A stretch of 64,000 bases of DNA from Chitinimonas arctica (GTDB lineage Bacteria > Pseudomonadota > Gammaproteobacteria > Burkholderiales > Chitinimonadaceae), in the NCBI RefSeq assembly GCF_007431345.1, contig NZ_CP041730.1, positions 496,001 through 560,000 on the forward strand, given 5' to 3'. The notes beneath the pieces were generated by a model. It had not been told where the DNA came from. It made no database searches and saw only the letters and a list, made by a program, of their open reading frames with translations. Below are positions 50,212-58,796 of this stretch, one piece after another (the first letter of the stretch is position 1; each line of letters opens with the position of its first letter). The position numbers and the translations under genes were made by a program.

Positions 50212-51387
50212 ATGCGCCGCATACTTACCGCTTCCCTCTTTTCTATTTTGTTGGCCGGCTGTGCCGGCACGGTCCCCCTCTCTTCCGCCGGCAAGCCCGG
50301 TGATTGCCAGTGCGGTGACGCACCCAAGGCTGCCGCGCTGACCGCGCGTTATCAAAATGCCGACTGGAGCGCCCTGCCGGGGTGGCCGGGGGAAAATCTG
50401 CTGGCGGCCTGGCCGGCTTGGTTGAACTCGTGCAAGCGCCTGGCCAGCCGGCCCAGCTGGAAGGATATCTGCGCCGAGGCCCACACGCTGGCGCCCCAGG
50501 ACGATGCCGGCGTGCGCGCCTTTTTCGAGCGTCGTTTCCAGCCATGGCGGATCGAGGGCAGCGATGGCAGTCAAAGCGGCTTGATCACCGGCTATTACGA
50601 ACCCCTGCTGAAAGGCAGCCGCGAGGCGAAACCCGGCATGACGCCGCTGCTGGGGGTACCGGACGATCTGCTGACCCTTGACCTGGGCGCCAGCTATCCG
50701 GAACTGAAGGGCCTGCGCCTGCGCGGCCGGCTCGATGGCCGCAAGGTGGTGCCGTACTGGAACCGCGCCGAGATCGAAGCGGGCAAGGCGCCCATCGCCG
50801 GCCTGGCGCTGGCCTGGGCCGATGACCCGGTCGAAGCCTTCTTTCTGCAGATCCAGGGCTCCGGCCGGATCAAGCTGGAAGACGGCAGCGTGCTGCGGCT
50901 GGGCTATGCCGACCAGAACGGCCATCCTTACAAGTCGATCGGCAAATGGCTGATCGACCAGGGCGAACTGAAAGCCAGCGAAGCGTCGATGCAAGGTATC
51001 CAAGCCTGGGCCCGGGCGAATCCCGCCCGCCTGAAAACCATGCTGGACAGCAATCCCAGCTTTGTCTTCTTCCGTGTCCTGGCCAATGCGGAAGGCGGTC
51101 CGATCGGCGCCTTGAATGTCCCCTTGAGCGACGGCGCCAGCGTGGCGGTCGATCCGAAGTTCGTGCCGCTGGGCAGCCCTGTCTATCTGTCCACCAGTTG
51201 GCCGAACGACAGCAAGCCGCTCAACCGTTTGATGCAGGCCCAGGATACCGGCGGCGCCATCCGCGGCCCGATCCGTGCCGACTTTTTCTGGGGATTTGGC
51301 CACGAAGCAGGCGCACTGGCCGGGCGGATGAAGCAGCAAGGCCAGATCTGGCTGCTGTGGCCCAAGGGCCTGGCCCTGCCCGGCTGA
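50212..51387 (+). CDS. mltA: Membrane-bound lytic murein transglycosylase A
   Basis: A 391-residue lipoprotein. The signal MRRILTASLFSILLAGC has the lipobox Leu-Ala-Gly-Cys17. The 3D barrel domain shows GLITGYYEPLLKGSR and AFFLQIQGSGRIKLEDGS. The C-terminal QDTGGAIRGPIRADFFWGFG holds the catalytic Asp region. It cleaves peptidoglycan at the outer-membrane inner face. It is followed within eight bases by earP. Confidence 0.94.
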   Translation: MRRILTASLFSILLAGCAGTVPLSSAGKPGDCQCGDAPKAAALTARYQNADWSALPGWPGENLLAAWPAWLNSCKRLASRPSWKDICAEAHTLAPQDDAGVRAFFERRFQPWRIEGSDGSQSGLITGYYEPLLKGSREAKPGMTPLLGVPDDLLTLDLGASYPELKGLRLRGRLDGRKVVPYWNRAEIEAGKAPIAGLALAWADDPVEAFFLQIQGSGRIKLEDGSVLRLGYADQNGHPYKSIGKWLIDQGELKASEASMQGIQAWARANPARLKTMLDSNPSFVFFRVLANAEGGPIGALNVPLSDGASVAVDPKFVPLGSPVYLSTSWPNDSKPLNRLMQAQDTGGAIRGPIRADFFWGFGHEAGALAGRMKQQGQIWLLWPKGLALPG

Positions 51388-51394
51388 TCGTTCG

Positions 51395-52582
51395 ATGCGG
51401 CTGTCCTGGGATATTTTTTGTACCGTCATCGATAACTTCGGTGACATCGGCGTGTGCTGGCGGCTGGCGCGTCAATTGGCGGCCGAACGCGGCGAAGCGG
51501 TACGGCTGTGGGTGGACGATCCGGGCGCCCTGGCGATGCTGCGGCCGGAACTGGATCGCGGCGCGGCGCAACAGTGGATCGAGGGGGTGGAGATCCGCCA
51601 CTGGCAGCTGCCCTTCCCCACCGTCGCCCCGCATCAAGTCGTGATCGAGGCCTTCGCCTGCCATCCGCCGGAAAATTTCCTGGCCGCGATGGCGGGCGCG
51701 ACCCCGCCGCCGGTCTGGATCAACCTGGAGTACCTGTCCGCCGAGGACTGGGTGGAAGGTTGCCACGGCCTGGGCTCGCGCCATCCACGCCTCCCCCTCG
51801 ACCACCATTTCTTCTTCCCCGGCTTCACCCCCGCCACCGGCGGCCTGTTGCGCGAATCCTCCCTGCTGGCCGAGCGGGAAGCATGGCAAGCCGGCCCTGC
51901 CCGCCATGACTGGCTGCAGGCGGTGACGGGACACACCGTCGCGGCCGAGCAAGGTTGGCTGTCGCTGTTCTGCTACGACAACGCGGCGCTGCCCGCACTG
52001 CTCGACCACTGGCAATCCGCGGCGCTCTGCCTGTTGGTGGCCGAGGGCAAGCCACGCCGGCAGGTGGAAGCCTGGCTGGGTAGCGCCTTCCCGCCCGGCA
52101 GCCGCATCGAACGCGGCCGGTTGACGCTGATTGCCCTGCCCTTCCTAAGCCAGGACGACTACGATCGCCTGCTGTGGAGTTGCGAACTGAACTTCGTCCG
52201 TGGCGAAGATAGCTTCGTGCGGGCGCAGTGGGCAGCCCGTCCGCTGGCCTGGCATATCTACCCGCAAGAGGAGCAAGCCCACCTGGTGAAGCTGGCTGCC
52301 TTCCTGGATCGCTACACCGGGGCACTCCCGCCGGACAAGGGCAAGGCCTTGCAGGCGTTCTCGCAGGCCTGGAACGATGGCGACGGGCCTGCCTGCGTGG
52401 CGGCCTGGCCGGCCGTGCTGCAGGGCGCTACCGCCATGGCGCAAGGCTGCCGCGCGTGGTGTGCCGAGCTGGCCGGCCGCGCCGACCTGATGAACCAATT
52501 GGCACACTTTGCCTCTGAGAAAGCAGCACATATGGGCGCTCAGCGTGGCGAGGTGGCGCAGATGGGCCGCAAGCAGCTATAA
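51395..52582 (+). CDS. earP: EF-P arginine-32 rhamnosyltransferase
   Basis: A 395-residue GT-B glycosyltransferase beginning SWDIFCTVIDNFGDIGVCWR, the EarP signature that includes the catalytic Asp. LDHHFFFPGF and the C-terminal NFVRGEDSFVRAQWAARPLAWHIYPQ bind dTDP-rhamnose. It rhamnosylates Arg32 of EF-P. Its target gene follows 45 bases downstream, a typical pair. Confidence 0.96.
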   Translation: MRLSWDIFCTVIDNFGDIGVCWRLARQLAAERGEAVRLWVDDPGALAMLRPELDRGAAQQWIEGVEIRHWQLPFPTVAPHQVVIEAFACHPPENFLAAMAGATPPPVWINLEYLSAEDWVEGCHGLGSRHPRLPLDHHFFFPGFTPATGGLLRESSLLAEREAWQAGPARHDWLQAVTGHTVAAEQGWLSLFCYDNAALPALLDHWQSAALCLLVAEGKPRRQVEAWLGSAFPPGSRIERGRLTLIALPFLSQDDYDRLLWSCELNFVRGEDSFVRAQWAARPLAWHIYPQEEQAHLVKLAAFLDRYTGALPPDKGKALQAFSQAWNDGDGPACVAAWPAVLQGATAMAQGCRAWCAELAGRADLMNQLAHFASEKAAHMGAQRGEVAQMGRKQL

Positions 52583-52627
52583 TGCGCCGCTTTATCAAAC
52601 GCTTATCCCTTTTCGCAGGACTATCGC

Positions 52628-53191
52628 ATGAAAACCGCACAAGAACTCCGCACAGGCAACGTTGCCATGGTTGACGGCCAACCCATGGTGGTTCTGAAAG
52701 CCGAATACACCAAATCCGGCCGTAACGCTTCCGTGGTGAAGATGAAGCTGAAGAACCTGCTGACGGGTTCCGGTGCCGAATCCGTCTACAAGTCGGACGA
52801 AAAATTCGACGTGGTCGTGCTGGAAAAGAAGGCGTGTACCTACACCTACTTTGCCGATCCGATGTACGTATTCATGGACACCGAGTTCAACCAGTACGAA
52901 GTCGAAGCCGAAAATGTCGGTGAAACCGTCAATTTCATCGTCGACGGCATGACCGACGTCTGCGAAGTGGTGTTCTACGACGGCAAGGCCATTTCGGTCG
53001 AACTGCCCACCACCATCGTGCGCGAAGTGGAATACACCGAGCCGGCCGTGCGCGGCGACACCTCGGGCAAGGTGATGAAGCCCGCCAAGCTGAAGGGCAC
53101 CACCTTCGAGCTGCCGGTGGCTGCCTTTATCGAAATCGGCGACATGATCGAAATCGACACCCGCACCAACGAGTTCAAGAAGCGCGCCTGA
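52628..53191 (+). CDS. efp: Translation elongation factor P (Arg32 type)
   Basis: A 187-residue EF-P. The modification loop reads TKSGRN with Arg at position 32, the EarP substrate type, not the lysine of EpmA systems. Domain II and III signatures are present (YADPMYVFMDTEFNQYEVEA in part; VELPTTIVREVEYTEPAVRGD). It rescues ribosomes stalled on polyproline. GCAGGACTATCGC gives the ribosome binding site. Confidence 0.97.
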   Translation: MKTAQELRTGNVAMVDGQPMVVLKAEYTKSGRNASVVKMKLKNLLTGSGAESVYKSDEKFDVVVLEKKACTYTYFADPMYVFMDTEFNQYEVEAENVGETVNFIVDGMTDVCEVVFYDGKAISVELPTTIVREVEYTEPAVRGDTSGKVMKPAKLKGTTFELPVAAFIEIGDMIEIDTRTNEFKKRA

Positions 53192-53216
53192 TCCCCAGCG
53201 GAACAGTCGAGAGGAA

Positions 53217-53239
53217 AGCAGCCGCCAGGCTGCTTTTTT
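53217..53239 (+). terminator. Terminator after efp
   Basis: AGCAGCC, a 4-base loop and GGCTGCT are followed by TTTTT, 26 bases after the efp stop. Confidence 0.9.
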
Positions 53240-53299
53240 CATGTGCGCGATGGGTAGTGGCGACCAGCAAAAAATCATGGCGGCACGGCAATCGAGCAC

Positions 53300-53327
53300 T
53301 TTACAGGCCGGGTACATGTGCTATATT
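53300..53327 (+). promoter_or_regulatory. Probable recA promoter
   Basis: TTTACA and TATATT are separated by 16 bases, about 50 bases before the recA start. I see no clear CTGT-N8-ACAG LexA box around it, so SOS control of recA is not shown by this sequence. Confidence 0.55.
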
Positions 53328-53378
53328 CGGCCCATTCTATCGGTGAACGAACGTTCTCCCTGAGCCAAAAGGAAAATC

Positions 53379-54431
53379 ATGGACGACAACAAGAGCAAGG
53401 CCCTTTCCGCCGCGCTGGCGCAAATCGAAAAGCAGTTCGGCAAAGGCTCGATCATGAAAATGGGCGAAGCCCAGATCGAGAACGATCTGCAGGTGGTGTC
53501 CACCGGCTCGCTGGGCCTGGACCTGGCCTTGGGCGTGGGCGGCCTGCCGCGCGGCCGTGTTGTCGAGATCTATGGTCCGGAATCGTCCGGTAAGACCACC
53601 CTCTGCCTGCAGGTAGTCGCCGAAGTGCAAAAGCTGGGTGGGGTGGCCGCCTATATCGACGCCGAGAACGCGCTCGATCCGGTCTACGCCGGCAAGCTGG
53701 GCGTCAACGTCGGCGACCTGCTGATCTCGCAGCCCGATACCGGCGAACAAGGCCTGGAAATCGCCGATATGCTGGTCCGCTCCGGCGGCATCGACATCAT
53801 CGTGGTCGACTCGGTCGCGGCCCTGGTGCCCAAGGCCGAAATCGAAGGCGAAATGGGCGACAGCCACGTCGGCCTGCAAGCCCGCCTGATGTCGCAGGCA
53901 CTGCGCAAGCTCACCGGCAATATCAAGCGCACCAACACCATGGTGATCTTCATCAACCAGATCCGCATGAAGATCGGCGTGATGTTCGGCAGCCCGGAAA
54001 CCACCACCGGCGGCAATGCGCTGAAGTTCTACGCCTCGGTCCGCCTGGATATCCGCCGCACCGGCGCCATCAAGCGCGGCGAAGAAGTGGTCGGCAACGA
54101 AACCCGCGTCAAGGTCGTCAAGAACAAGGTCGCGCCACCGTTCCGCGAAGCCAATTTCGATATCCTCTACGGACAAGGCATCAGCCGTGAAGGCGAAATC
54201 GTCGAAATGGGCGTCACCCACAAGATCATCGACAAATCGGGCGCCTGGTATGCCTACAAGGGCAGCAAGATCGGCCAAGGCAAGGACAATGCCCGCGAAT
54301 ACCTGAAGGACAACCCGGCCATCGCCCGCGAGATCGAAAGCAAGATCCGCGAAGCCGTCGGCATCAGCATGCCGCTGCCGGGCGCGGTGGAAGCCGAGGA
54401 TGAGGACGAGGCCGATCTGGATTTGGCTTGA
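53379..54431 (+). CDS. recA: Recombinase RecA
   Basis: A 350-residue RecA of normal length. Walker A GPESSGKT is at 66-73, Walker B is IDIIVVDSVAAL, and loop L2 contains MFGSPETTTGGNALKFY. The C-terminus is acidic (EAEDEDEADLDLA). It forms filaments on single-stranded DNA, performs recombination and triggers self-cleavage of LexA-like repressors, including the prophage CI-like repressor here. recX does not follow. Confidence 0.98.
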   Translation: MDDNKSKALSAALAQIEKQFGKGSIMKMGEAQIENDLQVVSTGSLGLDLALGVGGLPRGRVVEIYGPESSGKTTLCLQVVAEVQKLGGVAAYIDAENALDPVYAGKLGVNVGDLLISQPDTGEQGLEIADMLVRSGGIDIIVVDSVAALVPKAEIEGEMGDSHVGLQARLMSQALRKLTGNIKRTNTMVIFINQIRMKIGVMFGSPETTTGGNALKFYASVRLDIRRTGAIKRGEEVVGNETRVKVVKNKVAPPFREANFDILYGQGISREGEIVEMGVTHKIIDKSGAWYAYKGSKIGQGKDNAREYLKDNPAIAREIESKIREAVGISMPLPGAVEAEDEDEADLDLA

Positions 54432-54502
54432 GCGGCGGCTCCCAGTCGCATGGCGGCTAAGGCTGGTGTGACGATACGGGTTTGACTGTATCGCCGAACA
54501 GG

Positions 54503-54537
54503 GCGCACGGACTTAATTGGTCCGTGCGCTTTTTTTA
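54503..54537 (+). terminator. Terminator after recA
   Basis: GCGCACGGAC and GTCCGTGCGC form a perfect 10-bp stem around seven bases, followed by seven or more T. Confidence 0.95.
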
Positions 54538-54683
54538 CCTCTATTACCGACACTTCCGGCCAACCCTGCCGGTCAGAAAAATATATCACCATTAGAAAAT
54601 CAGAAGCAGCATACATCCAATTTCGCTATTAATTATCTTCCTCAGCCACATCGTATCTAATAATTTTTTTAAAAGGATATTTT

Positions 54684-55874
54684 ATGCAATTTTCAGTATC
54701 GCCAAACAGGTCAGTTCCCGCATCTGAAAGTTCCCAAACCCCAACCACTCCGACAGGCACCCCTGCGTCAAAAGATTGGGCAACCCTGATAAGAGAGTTC
54801 ATTTGCAAAATATTAAATTTTCCAATTGATGGCCAAACTCCCGAGCAATGCGCGCGTACCGCGAAATTGGGCGAGCAGGTCGCTCAGGCAGCACTCACCA
54901 TTCAAAATTTACCGGCAGATTGCGAAGGCAATCAAGAGCAGGAAGACAAGTTGAGTCAGCTTATTTATAACTTGAATTCAAGCGCTTCCTATGAGCCACG
55001 GCCCTTTGTTTTTTCCTTGGAAAAAAAATCTTCAGTCATTGGTAACGAATTTTCATTACATGCCCGACGCGATGATCAAGATCACACCTTGACGGTGCCC
55101 GGCAAGCCCGCACCGACTAAAAATCAAGCTTGCCAGGACTCGCTGCGGTCGTTCTTCAACGAGAAGCATCCTCTCCGTTTCAAAGACTACCACGCGCGTG
55201 GGTCCAAAGTAGACTCACAAAGCGCAGATCAATTAGTCGGAAAGATTGCAGTACCACTCTTGAACCTCCAGAAAACGCTGGAGGGCGGCTCCGTTCGGTC
55301 CGAAGATGGATCACTGGACCGGCAATTGGATAAGTGCGTGGCCGATCTCAATACAATTGCCTGGAAGGCATTGGATCTGTCGAGTCCAATCGGATTCACG
55401 ATCGAACGACGAGAAGTCGCGGGCCAGCCAAAGATCGTGCTCTGTGTCCATGGGGACCATATTCAACCCAATGATCCCGTTTTCGCGATTGCGCTAGACC
55501 CGCGGCCACCCATACAACAGTGCCCTCGTTATATCGGCGCAACCGCTGCCTCAAAGAATTGGATAAATACGCCGCGTGGCGCCTCACCTGAACAAACGCG
55601 AGATGCCATCCTCGAAATTTTGAATACCTCAGGCAAATCAAACCGCGTTCTATTAAAAGATGAACGACCGGACGGGAGTGCGGATTGGTATTTTGTTGAC
55701 AGCAAACTGTTACGCGACAACTTACTTATCCAGAAGATGGCTTCCGCTGCCACATCCCAATTTAGCAAGGAATTCGCGCTTGTAAAAAAAGCGCGGCAGG
55801 ATGTTCTTGAACCGGCGTTTAACGGCTTTCAATTACGCCCCAAATACGTAATTACTGAAAACGCCCTACACTAA
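54684..55874 (+). CDS. Orphan protein resembling a secreted effector
   Basis: A 396-residue protein, AT-richer than all surrounding host genes. The first 30 residues are Ser/Thr/Pro-rich without a hydrophobic core (SPNRSVPASESSQTPTTPTG), as in type III secretion signals. The rest has short helical segments and no motif I recognise. AAAAGGATATTTT precedes the ATG. It stands alone between the recA terminator and a shared bidirectional terminator. Codon use and isolation suggest acquisition by transfer. The effector idea is an inference. Confidence 0.7.
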   Translation: MQFSVSPNRSVPASESSQTPTTPTGTPASKDWATLIREFICKILNFPIDGQTPEQCARTAKLGEQVAQAALTIQNLPADCEGNQEQEDKLSQLIYNLNSSASYEPRPFVFSLEKKSSVIGNEFSLHARRDDQDHTLTVPGKPAPTKNQACQDSLRSFFNEKHPLRFKDYHARGSKVDSQSADQLVGKIAVPLLNLQKTLEGGSVRSEDGSLDRQLDKCVADLNTIAWKALDLSSPIGFTIERREVAGQPKIVLCVHGDHIQPNDPVFAIALDPRPPIQQCPRYIGATAASKNWINTPRGASPEQTRDAILEILNTSGKSNRVLLKDERPDGSADWYFVDSKLLRDNLLIQKMASAATSQFSKEFALVKKARQDVLEPAFNGFQLRPKYVITENALH

Positions 55875-55907
55875 GCTTCGCCATGGCCAGAACGACGAAG
55901 CTGACAC

Positions 55908-55949
55908 CCCAAAAGCAAAACCCACCATTCGGTGGGTTTTGCTTTTGGG
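55908..55949. terminator. Bidirectional terminator between orphan gene and purF
   Basis: AAAAGCAAAACCCACC and GGTGGGTTTTGCTTTT form a perfect 16-bp stem around ATTC. A and T runs on both sides let it work for the plus-strand orphan gene and the minus-strand purF operon. Confidence 0.93.
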
Positions 55950-55963
55950 CGAAATGCATTGCG

Positions 55964-57499
55964 TCAGATCAGATTCTGCTCCGCCACACCCACATTCATA
56001 TCCAGCACCTGGCTGGCATCGCTATCTTTCGACAGCGGGCTGGCACGGCGCGCTTCCATCTCGTCGAGGTAAGCGTCATCCACGTCACCGGTGATGTACT
56101 CGCCCGAAAAGCACGAAGTCTCGAACACCGATATACGGCCGCCGCTGGCATCGGACACCGCTTGCACCAGGGCATCCAGATCCTGGTAGAAAACGGCGTC
56201 GGCGCTGATTTCCTCGGCGATTTGCGCGTCGTTGCGGCCGGTGGCGATCAATTCCTCGCGCGTCGGCATATCGATGCCGTAGACATGCGGGAAACGCACG
56301 GGTGGCGCCGCCGAGGCGAAGTAGACTTTCCTGGCGCCGGCTTCGCGGGCCATCTGCACGATTTCCTTGGAGGTGGTTCCGCGCACGATGGAATCGTCCA
56401 CCAGCAACACGTTACGGTCCTTGAATTCCAGGCCGATGGCATTGAGCTTTTGCCGCACCGATTTTTTACGGGTGGCCTGGCCCGGCATGATAAAGGTCCG
56501 GCCGATATAGCGATTCTTCTGGAAGCCCTCGCGATACGGCAGGCCCAGGTGATTGGCCAGTTGCAGGGCGCTGGCGCGGCTGGTGTCCGGGATGGGGATG
56601 ACCACGTCGATATCGAGATCGGGCAGTTCGCGGCGGATCTTCTCGGCCAGGTTGTCGCCCATGTTCAGGCGGGCCTGGTAGACCGAGATGCCATCCATCA
56701 CCGAGTCGGGCCGGGCGAAATAGACGTGTTCGAAAATGCAGGGGACCAGCTTGGACTCGGTAGCGCATTGGCGGCTATGCAGCTCGCCGTCCATGGTGAT
56801 GAAGACGGCCTCGCCCGGTTCGATGTCGCGCGTCATCTTGAAGCTCATGGTATCCAGGGCGACAGATTCGCTGGCGACCAGGTATTCCACGCCATCGGGC
56901 GTGGCGTGCTCGCCCAGGACCAAGGGGCGGATGCCAAAGGGGTCGCGGAATGCCACCAGGCCATAGCCGGCGATGATGGCCACCACGGCGTAGGCACCCT
57001 TGACCCGGCGGTGCACGGCGGCGATGGCGTCGAAGATGGTTTCCGGCTTGAGCGCAAAGCCGATGGCCCGCTTCTGCAGCTCGTAGGCGAAGACGTTCAG
57101 CAAGGCTTCCGAATCGGAATGGGTATTGATGTGCCGCAGGTCGTTGCGGTACATCGCTTCCTTCAGCTCGGTGTGATTGGTCAGGTTGCCATTGTGGGCC
57201 AGCACGATGCCGAACGGGCTGTTGACGTAGAAAGGCTGCGACTCGGCCAGGCTGGAGGCCGACCCCGCCGTGGGATAGCGCACATGGCCAATGCCGATAT
57301 TGCCCATCAGCGAGCGCATATTGCGCGTGCGGAATACATCCGCCACCAGGCCCTGGCCCTTGTGCATATGCATGACGCCGCTACGTTCCGCGGTGACGAT
57401 GCCGGCCGCGTCCTGGCCGCGATGCTGCAGGACGAGTAGACCGTCGTAGAGCAATTGGTTAACAGGCGTCTTTGCCACTACCCCGAGAATGCCGCACAT
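55964..57499 (-). CDS. purF: Amidophosphoribosyltransferase
   Basis: A 511-residue enzyme that makes phosphoribosylamine, the first step of purine synthesis. MCGILGVV places the nucleophile Cys2 at the processed N-terminus. RGQDAAGI and GHVRYPTAGSAS belong to the glutaminase domain; VVIPIPDTSRASALQLA and NVLLVDDSIVRGTTSKEIV are the PRPP site. It follows cvpA on the minus strand, the classic arrangement. Confidence 0.97.
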   Translation of the reverse strand: MCGILGVVAKTPVNQLLYDGLLVLQHRGQDAAGIVTAERSGVMHMHKGQGLVADVFRTRNMRSLMGNIGIGHVRYPTAGSASSLAESQPFYVNSPFGIVLAHNGNLTNHTELKEAMYRNDLRHINTHSDSEALLNVFAYELQKRAIGFALKPETIFDAIAAVHRRVKGAYAVVAIIAGYGLVAFRDPFGIRPLVLGEHATPDGVEYLVASESVALDTMSFKMTRDIEPGEAVFITMDGELHSRQCATESKLVPCIFEHVYFARPDSVMDGISVYQARLNMGDNLAEKIRRELPDLDIDVVIPIPDTSRASALQLANHLGLPYREGFQKNRYIGRTFIMPGQATRKKSVRQKLNAIGLEFKDRNVLLVDDSIVRGTTSKEIVQMAREAGARKVYFASAAPPVRFPHVYGIDMPTREELIATGRNDAQIAEEISADAVFYQDLDALVQAVSDASGGRISVFETSCFSGEYITGDVDDAYLDEMEARRASPLSKDSDASQVLDMNVGVAEQNLI

Positions 57500-57565
57500 G
57501 ATGCTTCCTTGCTTTACAAACCGATTCGACCTGCCACGGCGGGGCTGAACCGCCGGGCAGACCCT

Positions 57566-58057
57566 CTATTCAAATTTGATATGGCTCGCCAGCTGCGCCG
57601 GCAGCCAGGGCTTGAGCGTGACCGCCATGGCTTCGAACGGCGGACTGAACATGGCGTCCTGCCAGATCGGCTGCCGAGGCAGGCTGGTCATGCCCGCCAC
57701 GATCACCAGCGCCAGTACGATCAAGACGCCCCGCACCAGCCCGAACAAGGCCCCGATCATCCGATCCAGGGGCGCGAGGCCGGTCGCCTTGACGAATTGC
57801 GCTACCGTTATCCGTATGATGGCCGATACAAACCAGACACCCAATAAAATCCCGACAAAACCGGCGATCAAGCGTAGCTCGGTGGTGGGAACATCCGGCG
57901 GCAGCATGGCGCCCAATTGCGGGGCATAGCGCTGCGCCAGCCAGAAGCCCAATACCCAGGCCGCCAGCGACAATATCTCCGATACGCCGCCGCGCAACAC
58001 CGCCAGCAGGACCGACAGGCCCAATACGATCAGGACAAGATAATCAAATCCGGTCAT
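57566..58057 (-). CDS. cvpA: CvpA family membrane protein
   Basis: A 163-residue inner-membrane protein with four hydrophobic helices (VLIVLGLSVLLAVLRGGV; IAGFVGILLGVWFVSAIIR; GLVRGVLIVLALVIVAG among them) and the conserved RGGVSEILSLAAWVLGF. Linked to purF in many proteobacteria and first known from colicin V production. Its start overlaps the SPOR gene stop (ATGA). Confidence 0.93.
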   Translation of the reverse strand: MTGFDYLVLIVLGLSVLLAVLRGGVSEILSLAAWVLGFWLAQRYAPQLGAMLPPDVPTTELRLIAGFVGILLGVWFVSAIIRITVAQFVKATGLAPLDRMIGALFGLVRGVLIVLALVIVAGMTSLPRQPIWQDAMFSPPFEAMAVTLKPWLPAQLASHIKFE

Positions 58058-58773
58058 TTGCCGACGATATTGCTGCTGACGCCCGCGCCGGACAATTTGG
58101 CGCGCGCTTTCTCGGCCGCTTCATGGCTGGCATAGGGGCCGGCGCGCAAGCGCGTCAGGGCGCCCTTATCGGTCTTGATCGACTCGGTCTGCACCCCTAC
58201 CCCGGCTTCCTTTGCCTTGGCCTGCAAGCCAAGCGCCTTGTCCTTATCGGCAAAGGCGCCCAGCTGCAGGAAGAATTTTTCGCTGGCCTTGTCTTCGGTG
58301 GCGGGCTTGCGGGAAGGCGCGTCATCGTCCACCCCGGCCAGGATACGGGCCGGGTCCTTCTTGATGTCGGGTTTGGCGGCGGCGGGCTTCTCGACCGGCT
58401 TTTCCACCGGCTTCTCGGCCACCCGCTCAACCGGCTTCGGCGTGGGCTTGACTACCGGCGCGGGGTCCGGCAGCGGGGTAGCGACCGGTGCGGTGGCGGG
58501 TAGCGGCTTGACCGGCGGCACCGTATTCACCGGCGCCTGGGCCGGCGGCATGGCTTGTACCGGCGCGGGCAGGGGCGCCACCGTGCTCGCCAACTCGGGC
58601 GAAGTGCTGACGATGGCTACCCCCTGGGTGGCCAGGCTCTGCGGCGGCTTGTCATCCATCACCGTCCACAGAACAGCCAGGGCAAGCAGGACCAGTGCAA
58701 TGGCACCCACCAGGCGGCGGCGTGCGCGTTTTTTCAGGGTGGTCAGTTCTTCGCTGATTGGGGCGTCGGCCAT
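58054..58773 (-). CDS. SPOR-domain cell division protein (DedD-like)
   Basis: A 239-residue protein. A cytoplasmic basic stretch (TTLKKRARRRLVGA) and one membrane helix (19-38) are followed by a long Pro/Lys/Val-rich periplasmic linker and a C-terminal SPOR domain (KFFLQLGAFADKDKALGLQAKAKEAG; LTRLRAGPYASHEAAEKARAKL). It binds denuded septal peptidoglycan. It lies between folC and cvpA, the usual DedD place. Confidence 0.9.
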   Translation of the reverse strand: MADAPISEELTTLKKRARRRLVGAIALVLLALAVLWTVMDDKPPQSLATQGVAIVSTSPELASTVAPLPAPVQAMPPAQAPVNTVPPVKPLPATAPVATPLPDPAPVVKPTPKPVERVAEKPVEKPVEKPAAAKPDIKKDPARILAGVDDDAPSRKPATEDKASEKFFLQLGAFADKDKALGLQAKAKEAGVGVQTESIKTDKGALTRLRAGPYASHEAAEKARAKLSGAGVSSNIVGK

Positions 58774-58796
58774 AGAGGAAATATGCGGGAACAGGA

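Noticed and set aside
53281..53378. A LexA box upstream of recA
   Set aside because: I looked for CTGT-N8-ACAG and close variants and saw none; only a -35/-10 pair is supported.
55883..57439. A 518-codon plus-strand open frame over purF
   Set aside because: It is the mirror of a certain purF gene; long antisense frames are common at this GC content, and it runs through a strong bidirectional terminator.
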